Of a stretch of DNA of 12,223 bases, positions 6,332-12,223 are shown piece after piece; position 1 is the stretch's first letter, and the number at the start of each line of letters is the position of its first letter. Source of the stretch: Anammoximicrobium sp032229885 (GTDB lineage Bacteria > Planctomycetota > Planctomycetia > Pirellulales > Pirellulaceae); the NCBI GenBank assembly GCA_032229885.1, contig JAVYAJ010000008.1:1-12223 (forward strand), in the 5' to 3' direction. Under the pieces are notes generated by a model. It had not been told where the DNA came from, searched no databases, and saw only the letters and a list, made by a program, of their open reading frames with translations. A program made the position numbers and the translations under genes.

Positions 6332-6415
6332 GTACGAGGTTCCAGTCCGAGCCGCGCAAAGTAAACATCATGATCGCTGGCCGATCGCCAGGCGGCGTTT
6401 GAGAGGACCGGACGC

Positions 6416-7420
6416 ATGTATTTGCTCGTTTTGCGGATCGTTTTTCTGGTGGTCGCGGCAGGGATGGCGACCTGGCTTGTCAACGATCGCACAACGCCCG
6501 TCGAAAGCCCTTGGGTCGTGTTCGTGACCGTGATGACGATCGCCGTCGTGGCCGTCGGCATCGACATGGGGTTTCGTAAGAAGCGACTGGACGTCATTTC
6601 GGCCATTTATTTTGGGCTGCTCGTCGGCGTGTTCTTGACTTATGTCGTGAGCATTGCGCTGACGCCGCTGTTGCAGGGCAACGTTCATGTCCATCATATC
6701 CGCTTGGTGGTGGGGTTGGTCTTGTGTTATGTGTGCGTCAGTCTGCTGATTCAAACCAAGGACGATTTCCGCTTTGTGATCCCGTACATCGAGTTCGCCA
6801 AAGAGGTCAAAGGGCTGCGTCCCTATCTGTTGGACACCAGTGTCGTCATCGATGGGCGCATCGCCGACGTCGTCGAGACGAGCGTGTTCGACAATCAGTT
6901 GATCATGCCGCGTTTCGTCTTGGGCGAGCTGCAGAACATCGCGGACAGCGGCGACAAAATGCGACGCGCGCGCGGGCGGCGAGGCTTGGACGTGCTGGAT
7001 CGACTGCGGACCAGCAAATCCGTCGAATTCAAGATCTACGACCGTGAATTGCCGGAGATGGCCAACCAGCCCGTGGATATGAAGCTGGTTCTGTTGGCCA
7101 AGGATCTGGACGGCAAAATCATCACCGGCGATTACAACTTGAACAAGGTCGCCCGGCTGCACAATGTCCCGGTGATCAATCTGAACGACGTGGCCAATTC
7201 GCTCAAGCCGATTTTCCTGCCGGGCGAACGGATTACGGTCAAGGTGGTCAAGACGGGCGAAGAGCCCGGACAGGGCGTTGGGTATTTGGACGATGGCACC
7301 ATGATCGTCATCGAAAGCGGTCGGAATCACGTCGGCGAGTTGATCTCGATGACGGTCACCAGCGTTCTACAGACCAGCGCGGGCCGGATGATCTTCGGCC
7401 GGTTCGAGCACGTCGCGTGA
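6416..7420 (+). CDS. Membrane-anchored PIN-TRAM domain protein, YacL family
   Basis: 334 residues. Four membrane helices lie at about 3-21, 33-50, 58-80 and 96-113. They are followed by a PIN-type nuclease domain (about 136-255) and a C-terminal TRAM domain (about 267-331), the architecture of Bacillus YacL. PIN acidic residues visible are D140 (LLDTSVVIDGR, also D146), E171 (LGELQ), D221 (VDMKLVLLAKD) and D239 (ITGDYNL), so the metal site looks intact. TRAM domains bind RNA, so a membrane-tethered RNase or RNA-binding role is likely, but the function of YacL is not established. The start is ATG with GAGAGG 9 bases upstream. The gene follows the PilMN-PilOP pair in the same direction after 352 bases and is probably transcribed separately. 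In Firmicutes yacL lies beside ispD; here ispD is 3.7 kb away and oppositely oriented. Confidence 0.9.
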   Translation: MYLLVLRIVFLVVAAGMATWLVNDRTTPVESPWVVFVTVMTIAVVAVGIDMGFRKKRLDVISAIYFGLLVGVFLTYVVSIALTPLLQGNVHVHHIRLVVGLVLCYVCVSLLIQTKDDFRFVIPYIEFAKEVKGLRPYLLDTSVVIDGRIADVVETSVFDNQLIMPRFVLGELQNIADSGDKMRRARGRRGLDVLDRLRTSKSVEFKIYDRELPEMANQPVDMKLVLLAKDLDGKIITGDYNLNKVARLHNVPVINLNDVANSLKPIFLPGERITVKVVKTGEEPGQGVGYLDDGTMIVIESGRNHVGELISMTVTSVLQTSAGRMIFGRFEHVA

Positions 7421-7505
7421 TCGGCCCGACCGTCTTGTCCTTGATCGCCCCGCCGGACCACGTCCATTGCCGCGGCTGCGCCGGCGTCGATCGCGCGGCC
7501 GGGGA

Positions 7506-8918
7506 TCAGATTTCCTTCCACGCGCCGGGGACGGGCGGCGCATAGCGGCCCTGGGCGTCGGGCAGGATGGGCGGATCGCTGTTTTCGTTCATCGTGTCGA
7601 CGTACGCACAGAACTGGAAGTCCGACGTCAAGGCCTCGTCCCACGTGATGATTTTGCCCGAATGCACGGCCGCACGGCCCATGATCGCGGCCAGATCCGA
7701 GTAGGCCGCTCGTTTGGCCTCGTTGTGCGGCCGGTCCTCGCGGATGGCGGCCAGCAGCACATTCCACTCCTCCTGCCAGGGGCTCTCTCGGCCGCGAAAC
7801 CGTGTCGACCAGGCCTTGTCCGGCTGGTACCCATAGCTCCAGTCGATGTTGTCCGCCGCGATCCGCTGGTCTCGGTACGTGTGCACGGTGGGCGCATGGA
7901 TGTCGCCGGAAAACTGGGCCGCGCATTTCGTCCCGTGGACAAAGGTGGCGAACTCGTTGTAGCAGTTCGGAATATAGCGTCCGACGACCATCGCCTTGGC
8001 CCCATCGGCGAACGTGTATTCGATCGAGTACGAGTCGTGGTTCTCGCTGTAGTCCGGGCTATTGGCGATGCGACCGCCGACACCGTGGGCCGAGATGGGC
8101 CACGCGTCCTTGATCCAACAGCATTCGTCGATCTGATGGACCATCAGGCCGATGAAACGTCCGGACGAGCCCCACAGGAACCACGGCGCGCGGCGAACCT
8201 GCCACAGCAACTCGCTGTCGTCGGCCTTGCGCGGTCCCAGGCCGCCACCGCTGTCCATGCGGTACGCGCGGATCAATTGGATCTGCCCCAAGGCGCCATC
8301 GCGCATCCGCTGGATCAACGTCTGTCGAGCCGGCGAGTGCCGGCACATCAGGCCGGCGGCGATCTTGAGATTTTTCTCGAGCGCGGCTTCTCCGGCCTGA
8401 ATGATCCGGCGGATCCCGACCGGGTCGGAGGCAAAGCTCTTCTCCATGAACACATTGACGCCCTTTTGCACCGCGTACTCGAAGTGCGTGGGGCGAAAGG
8501 CCGCGTGGGTCGTCAGCAGGGCCACGTCGCCTGGGCGCAGGCAGTCGATGGCGTGCCGATAGGCGTCGAAGCCCACGAATTGCCGGTCGGTCGGCACGTC
8601 AATCGCCGCGCCGAACTCGCGCGTCAGATTCTTGAGCGCGGCGTCCAGTCGCGGTTGAAAGACGTCGGCCGCGGCCACTAGCTGGGCGTTGCCCTTGGGA
8701 ACGGACAGCGCGTTGGCCACGGCGCCGGCCCCGCGCCCCCCGCAACCGATCAACGCCAAGCGGATTAAATTGTCCTCGGCCGCGTGAACGGGCGAGACGC
8801 CCGCGGCCGCCAATGTGGCGCCGGCGGCTACGAGACCGCTGTGGCGAATGAACTCGCGCCGCGATGGCTGGCGCGACGGGCCGTCTGAAGGCGTGCGTCG
8901 TGGACTGTGTCGATTCAT
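7506..8918 (-). CDS. Tat-exported Gfo/Idh/MocA family oxidoreductase (first copy)
   Basis: 470 residues. The N-terminus carries a twin-arginine signal, SRREFIRHSG (19-28), then a hydrophobic stretch and VHA-A near residue 46, so the mature enzyme should be exported. A Rossmann motif follows (LIGCGGRGAGAV, about 56-67). In place of the usual EKP this copy has MEKS (158-161); the lysine is kept. Later blocks such as MVHQIDECCWIK and the SIEYTFADGAK strand match the planctomycete subfamily often labelled inositol 2-dehydrogenase. Family members oxidise or reduce sugars, cyclitols or their derivatives with NAD(P); the substrate here is unknown. How the cofactor is supplied outside the cytoplasm is unclear, though folded export by Tat could carry a bound one. 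AAGGAG lies 8 bases upstream of the ATG. The gene lies 70 bases downstream of a second oxidoreductase, probably in one operon, and converges on the PIN-TRAM gene. Confidence 0.92.
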   Translation of the reverse strand: MNRHSPRRTPSDGPSRQPSRREFIRHSGLVAAGATLAAAGVSPVHAAEDNLIRLALIGCGGRGAGAVANALSVPKGNAQLVAAADVFQPRLDAALKNLTREFGAAIDVPTDRQFVGFDAYRHAIDCLRPGDVALLTTHAAFRPTHFEYAVQKGVNVFMEKSFASDPVGIRRIIQAGEAALEKNLKIAAGLMCRHSPARQTLIQRMRDGALGQIQLIRAYRMDSGGGLGPRKADDSELLWQVRRAPWFLWGSSGRFIGLMVHQIDECCWIKDAWPISAHGVGGRIANSPDYSENHDSYSIEYTFADGAKAMVVGRYIPNCYNEFATFVHGTKCAAQFSGDIHAPTVHTYRDQRIAADNIDWSYGYQPDKAWSTRFRGRESPWQEEWNVLLAAIREDRPHNEAKRAAYSDLAAIMGRAAVHSGKIITWDEALTSDFQFCAYVDTMNENSDPPILPDAQGRYAPPVPGAWKEI

Positions 8919-8988
8919 CGCTGAGACTCCTTGAATCCGGGGTTGGCGGATGGGACGAGGCCTCGGATCGCCATCGGTCGATCGCCGC

Positions 8989-10296
8989 TCAGATTTGCCA
9001 CGGCGTGCGGGCCGGACGATCTCGCAGGCCGTTGGCCTCGTCGTCGCCGATGAACGCCTCCTTGGCCGGATCGAAATCGAGCTTGCGTTTCAGGATCCAG
9101 GACAGGGCCGCCGCATGACAGGCTATGTGCGAGTGGCGCATGACCTGCGAGTTGGCTGCCGTGGGCTGTCGCGATTTGACGCAATCGAAGAAGTTGCGTG
9201 AATGGGCGGCCACGTCCAGACCGCTGGCCCGCTTGCCGACGACGCCTTCCAACTCGGCCTTCAGCGACGCCGGCTGGACCTCGATCCCGCCGCTGTCGCC
9301 GACCTCGACGGAACCCGCGTCGCCGACGAATCGAACCGGACAGGTGCCCAGCGATTGGACCCAGCCCGGCCGTTGGCCGAACGGCGTCTCCAAGCAATCC
9401 AGGATCAGCTTGACGCCGTTGGCGTACTGCGCCGTGATCGTCTTCTCGCCCGTCGGTTCGTACGAGATCGGCGTCGTGTTGTCGGACCGGTTGGCCCACT
9501 GGCACAGGTCCAGCGTGTGCGCGCCCCAGTCCAACAGCCGCGCCCCGGAATCGAAATCCCACTGGCCGCGCCAGCCGCCGGCGACATAGGCCTTGTTGTA
9601 AGGACGCCATGGCGCGGGGCCCAACCAAAGATCCCAGTCGACGACGTCGCGGGGCGGCGTGGGTTCTCCGGGAAGCCAGGAACAGTCGAGCGCCGGCGTG
9701 TAAACCGAAGCGTACAGCGTGTGGATCCGGCCCAGCTTGCCGCTGTGCGCCAACTGAATCGCGGCCTGGAAGTTGGCCACGCTGCGACGCTGCGTGCCGG
9801 CCTGAAACACCCGGCCTGTCTCGCGGATCGTGTCGTCCAGCGCTTGGCATAGGCCGATCGTCAGGCCACATGGCTTCTCGCTGTATACGTCTTTGCCCGC
9901 GCGAGCCGCCAGCATCGACGCCGGGGCGTGCCAGCGATCGCCCGTCCCGATGAACACGGCATCGATGTCGGCCCGCGACAACAGTTCGCGGAAATCGCGA
10001 TACGTCGCACAGTCCTGGTTGCCGTAGTGATTGTCGATCAACTGCTTGGCCGCGTCGCGCCGGCTCGCCTGGACGTCGGCGATGGCGACACACTGGACGT
10101 CGGCTTGCGGAAGCACGCTTTTCAAGTCGTATGTCATCCGCGGGCCGGTCCCGATCACGCCCACCGTGATTCGCTCCGCAGGCGCCGCTGCGCCGGCTCG
10201 ACGAGACATGACCCAGGGGACGGCGGCAACCGCGCCGGTGGCAATGGCTCGCCGAAACAACGCCCGCCGCGTCAGTGGTTGAAACATGGCTTGCAT
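8989..10296 (-). CDS. Tat-exported Gfo/Idh/MocA family oxidoreductase (second copy)
   Basis: 435 residues from the chosen start. The Tat signal is TRRALFRRA (9-17), then an alanine-rich hydrophobic run with a likely cleavage near AGAAA (34-38). The NAD(P) motif is GVIGTGPRM (46-54). The EKP motif (140-142, YSEKPCGLTI) carries the conserved lysine. WDLWLGPAPWRPYN and LLDWGAHTLDLCQW are characteristic of the planctomycete branch. I chose ATG at 10296 because it puts the twin arginine at the correct distance and has AAAAGGAA upstream (10 bases from AGGA). A longer in-frame frame reaches 10422 but would bury the signal. The gene is not a close duplicate of its neighbour: length, EKP/EKS motif and the middle domain differ. 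A joint role in an extracytoplasmic sugar or cyclitol conversion is inferred; the substrate is not visible. Confidence 0.92.
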   Translation of the reverse strand: MQAMFQPLTRRALFRRAIATGAVAAVPWVMSRRAGAAAPAERITVGVIGTGPRMTYDLKSVLPQADVQCVAIADVQASRRDAAKQLIDNHYGNQDCATYRDFRELLSRADIDAVFIGTGDRWHAPASMLAARAGKDVYSEKPCGLTIGLCQALDDTIRETGRVFQAGTQRRSVANFQAAIQLAHSGKLGRIHTLYASVYTPALDCSWLPGEPTPPRDVVDWDLWLGPAPWRPYNKAYVAGGWRGQWDFDSGARLLDWGAHTLDLCQWANRSDNTTPISYEPTGEKTITAQYANGVKLILDCLETPFGQRPGWVQSLGTCPVRFVGDAGSVEVGDSGGIEVQPASLKAELEGVVGKRASGLDVAAHSRNFFDCVKSRQPTAANSQVMRHSHIACHAAALSWILKRKLDFDPAKEAFIGDDEANGLRDRPARTPWQI

Positions 10297-10306
10297 GTCG
10301 TGAAGT

Positions 10307-10310
10307 TCCT
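10307..10310 (-). promoter_or_regulatory. Ribosome binding site supporting the shorter oxidoreductase start
   Basis: Minus-strand AGGA within AAAAGGAA, 10 bases upstream of ATG at 10296-10294. A second ATG at 10287 would be 19 bases away, too far for this site. Confidence 0.5.
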
Positions 10311-10363
10311 TTTCGAGCAGATGCCGGATCTCAACGCCATCGTCGGCCCAATCGACCGTGCGC

Positions 10364-10392
10364 AGCATAGTCGGCCGTTGAGCGCAAAGCAA
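10364..10392 (-). promoter_or_regulatory. Possible promoter of the oxidoreductase pair
   Basis: On the minus strand TTGCTT (10392-10387) and TATGCT (10369-10364) are separated by 17 bp. The start would fall near 10357, about 60 bases above the ATG. Matches to consensus are three and four of six, so this is a weak prediction. Read-through from purB is the alternative. Confidence 0.35.
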
Positions 10393-10401
10393 CTGCCGCA
10401 C

Positions 10402-10431
10402 GGCGGAATCGCGGTTGCACAACCATCCGCC
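10402..10431 (-). terminator. Two-part stem between purB and the oxidoreductase pair
   Basis: An outer stem GGCGGA (10402-10407) / TCCGCC (10426-10431) encloses an inner stem GGTTG (10413-10417) / CAACC (10420-10424) with a two-base turn. It lies about 36 bases past the purB stop, where a terminator would be expected. No U-tract follows on the minus strand, so termination is inferred from position; an mRNA processing or stabilising structure is the alternative. Confidence 0.35.
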
Positions 10432-10467
10432 ATGCCCCGGCCTCGCGCCGTTCCGCCCGTCCGCGTC

Positions 10468-11892
10468 TTACACCAAGACCTCGGCGGCCAACGCCTCGCG
10501 ACCATATCGCTCGCGGATCGGCGCAACGACCTCGGCCAGAAACTCGTCTACTTGCTGGGGCGCGCGGCCGATGAAACGAGCCGGATCAAGCGCCGTTTGC
10601 CAATCGATCCCCGCGAACGCCGCGTCGCCCGCCAGGCGGTCGATCAGGTCGTTCGAGCGTCCCTCGAGCTTGACGACAGCCGCGGCCGCGTGGCTGTGCT
10701 GGCGAATCCGCTCGTGCAGCAACTGCCGATCGCCGCCCGCCGCTACGGCCGCCATCAAGATGTTCTCGGTCGCCATGAACGGCAATTCTTCGCGCAGGTT
10801 CCGGGCGATCACTTGCGGATACACGCACAGGCCCGCACAGACGTTCTGGCACAGCACCAACACGGCATCGATGGCCAGGAAGGTTTGAGGCAAGATCAAT
10901 CGCCGATTGGCGCTGTCGTCCAGCGTGCGCTCCATCCACTGAGTCGCCGCCGTCTGCGCGGCGCTGGACTGCAAGCTGATCGCGTACCGCGACAGCGAGC
11001 AGATGCGTTCGCAGCGCATCGGGTTCCGTTTGTACGCCATCGCCGACGAGCCGATCTGTTGCGACTCGAACGGCTCCTCGACCTCTTTGCGGCTGGCCAA
11101 CAGCCGCAGATCCGTCCCCAGTTTGTGCGCCGATTGGGCGATCCCGGATAGGACGTCGAGAACCTGCGTGTCGATCTTGCGGGTGTAGGTCTGCCCGGTG
11201 ACGGCATAGCTCGCGTCGAATCCCATCCCCTGAGCGACCAACTGGTCCAGGCGGCGGACGCGATCCTGATCGCCATCGAACAGCGTCAGAAAACTGGCCT
11301 GCGTCCCCGTCGTGCCCTTGACGCCACGCGCCTTGAGCTGCCCCAGGCGATGCTCGGCTTCGTGCAGGTCCAACGCCAGGTCATAAGCCCACAGACAAGC
11401 CCGCTTGCCGACCGTCGTCGGCTGGGCGGGCTGCAAATGCGTAAAGCCCAAACAGGCCGTGTCGCGTTGGGCGAGGGCAAAGTCCGCCAGCGCTCCGATC
11501 ACGCCGGCCAGGCGGCGGCAGACCAGTTGCAATGCGTCGCGCAACAGGATCAGGTCCGTGTTGTCGGTGACGTAACAACTGGTCGCGCCCAGATGGATGA
11601 TCGGGCCCGCGGTGGGGCAGACGTCCCGATAGGCATGCACGTGCGCCATGACATCGTGCCGAAATTGACGCTCGTAGCGCTGCGCCGCCGCATAGTCGAC
11701 ATCATCCACGTGCGCACGCAGCTCGGCGATCTGGGCGTCGCTGATCGGCAGGCCCAAGGCCCGCTCGGCTTCGGCCAACGCCACCCACAGCCGCCTCCAC
11801 GTACCGAACTTGTTGTCGTCGCTCCACAGCCGGCTCATCTCGCGAGACGCATAGCGGGAGATCAACGGATTCTCGTACTGGTCGCCAGGCAT
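10468..11892 (-). CDS. purB: Adenylosuccinate lyase, animal-type subfamily
   Basis: 474 residues. The enzyme cleaves SAICAR and adenylosuccinate, releasing fumarate in two steps of purine synthesis, and acts as a cytosolic tetramer. It belongs to the fumarase/aspartase fold. The signature loop is GSSAMAYKRNP (about 281-291, with the catalytic serine in SS), and the histidine-bearing blocks RHDVMAHVH and GFTHLQPAQPTTVGKR (H152) are intact. The length and the blocks KGTTGTQASFL, EEPFESQQIGSSAM, ERTLDDSANRR and ELPFMATENI closely follow the human-type enzyme rather than the shorter (about 430-residue) Bacillus type. The signature has A where the human sequence has P. I chose ATG at 11892 because minus-strand GAGG lies 6 bases upstream; the longer frame would need TTG at 11919, upstream of which there is no binding site. 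Upstream are a -10 box and then the right repeat arm. Confidence 0.96.
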   Translation of the reverse strand: MPGDQYENPLISRYASREMSRLWSDDNKFGTWRRLWVALAEAERALGLPISDAQIAELRAHVDDVDYAAAQRYERQFRHDVMAHVHAYRDVCPTAGPIIHLGATSCYVTDNTDLILLRDALQLVCRRLAGVIGALADFALAQRDTACLGFTHLQPAQPTTVGKRACLWAYDLALDLHEAEHRLGQLKARGVKGTTGTQASFLTLFDGDQDRVRRLDQLVAQGMGFDASYAVTGQTYTRKIDTQVLDVLSGIAQSAHKLGTDLRLLASRKEVEEPFESQQIGSSAMAYKRNPMRCERICSLSRYAISLQSSAAQTAATQWMERTLDDSANRRLILPQTFLAIDAVLVLCQNVCAGLCVYPQVIARNLREELPFMATENILMAAVAAGGDRQLLHERIRQHSHAAAAVVKLEGRSNDLIDRLAGDAAFAGIDWQTALDPARFIGRAPQQVDEFLAEVVAPIRERYGREALAAEVLV

Positions 11893-11898
11893 GACACA

Positions 11899-11902
11899 CC
11901 TC
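11899..11902 (-). promoter_or_regulatory. Ribosome binding site deciding the purB start
   Basis: Minus-strand GAGG, 6 bases from ATG at 11892. It favours the 474-residue form over a TTG start 27 bases upstream. Confidence 0.65.
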
Positions 11903-11921
11903 GATTGATTTACGCTCAAAG

Positions 11922-11927
11922 ACTATA
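11922..11927 (-). promoter_or_regulatory. Possible -10 box of the purB promoter
   Basis: Minus-strand TATAGT (11927-11922) lies about 30 bases upstream of the purB ATG. The best -35 candidate at 17 bp, TTCGCG (11950-11945), is poor. If used, the leader would be only about 23 nucleotides. I see no PurR-like operator. Confidence 0.4.
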
Positions 11928-12009
11928 CGCCGCCGGCCGCGTCGCGCGAATGACCACCCGGGCCTGCTCGACAAAAACACCCCTTCGAATACTCAGACAG
12001 ACGCCTGGG

Positions 12010-12223
12010 ACGGGCCAGTGCCCGCAACCCAAGACTCTGTTTGGCCGAAGGCCTCCGATCACCGTAGCCTGGGGCAACGCCCCAGGGCTGACGCCTCGCG
12101 CGTGCCTCTGTTGGCCGAAGGCCATATTCATCCGGGCCGCGGTGACACGTTGATGTTGGCCTTCGGCCAACACGGTTGCTATCATCTCTGAGTCCTGGGG
12201 CGTTGCCCCAGGCTACGTTGGTG
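12010..12223. repeat. Right arm of the inverted hairpin-mosaic repeat
   Basis: This is the reverse complement of the left arm (128-340), beginning about 120 bases upstream of purB and still matching at the last base of the window. In order it holds a CGGGC/GCCCG hairpin (12011-12024), type B GGCC-GAA-GGCC (12043-12053), type A CCTGGGGC-AAC-GCCCCAGG (12068-12086, perfect), type B (12112-12124), type B with an 8-bp stem TGTTGGCC-TTC-GGCCAACA (12154-12172) and type A (12194-12212, perfect). Since the left side continues outward with another type B palindrome (113-126), the arm probably extends past the window. The minus-strand open frame here copies the frame starting at 166 in the left arm and is taken as a repeat shadow. 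Confidence 0.9.

Larger units (their letters stand above)
6064..6415. other. Intergenic region before the PIN-TRAM gene
   Basis: 352 bases with no defensible gene. It holds two hairpins (6138-6158 and 6314-6331, listed separately). A TATATT at 6192-6197 and a TATGAT at 6258-6263 could be -10 boxes, but neither has a good -35 box at 16-18 bp. A GAGAGG at 6401-6406 serves the next gene. Confidence 0.5.

Noticed and set aside
7467..8681. 404-codon plus-strand frame antisense to the first oxidoreductase
   Set aside because: Antisense shadow; the minus-strand frame has a Tat signal, a Rossmann motif and a ribosome binding site.
11350..12153. 267-codon plus-strand open frame antisense to purB
   Set aside because: It is a shadow of purB followed by the repeat. 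GC-rich third positions leave antisense frames open.
1..12223. Composite transposon bounded by the inverted repeats
   Set aside because: There is no transposase or integrase, no target-site duplication can be judged, and the cargo is essential housekeeping genes.

Overview
The window looks like a stretch of Planctomycetota chromosome. It is GC-rich, uses alternative start codons (TTG, GTG) and carries two Tat-exported Gfo/Idh/MocA oxidoreductases of the type that phylum has in many copies. It also has dense intergenic hairpin repeats and a PilM/PilN plus PilO/PilP-like gene pair. The phylum is inferred from protein style; there is no rRNA here to confirm it.

Layout. 1-345 is a mosaic of short palindromes (motifs TTGGCC-GAA-GGCCAA and CCTGGGGC-AAC-GCCCCAGG). 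A near-identical block sits in inverted orientation at 12010-12223, so the two blocks bracket about 11.7 kb of ordinary genes. No recognisable gene lies at 346-883, which ends in a good promoter and a long leader for glyceraldehyde-3-phosphate dehydrogenase (gapA, 884-1903, TTG start). Convergent to it is ispD (1981-2718, minus strand, GTG start), the third step of the MEP isoprenoid pathway. A 475-bp spacer with divergent promoters separates ispD from a translationally coupled two-gene operon (3194-6063). That operon encodes a PilM+PilN (GspL-like) protein and a PilO+PilP (GspM+GspC-like) protein, apparently the inner-membrane platform of a type II secretion or type IV pilus-like machine packed into two polypeptides. 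A membrane-anchored PIN-TRAM protein of the YacL family follows (6416-7420).

The right half is on the minus strand: purB (10468-11892), encoding an adenylosuccinate lyase close to the animal-type enzyme, and downstream of it two adjacent Tat-signal oxidoreductases (8989-10296, then 7506-8918) that may form one transcript.

The genes cover central carbon metabolism, isoprenoid precursor synthesis, purine synthesis, an envelope complex and exported or periplasmic sugar-type oxidoreductases. They are a chromosomal neighbourhood, not one dedicated system. I see no transposase, integrase, CRISPR array, tRNA, rRNA or obvious defence gene. The least ordinary features are the inverted hairpin-mosaic arms, the fused Pil/Gsp platform, the structured gapA leader, and a partly preserved yacL-ispD neighbourhood.
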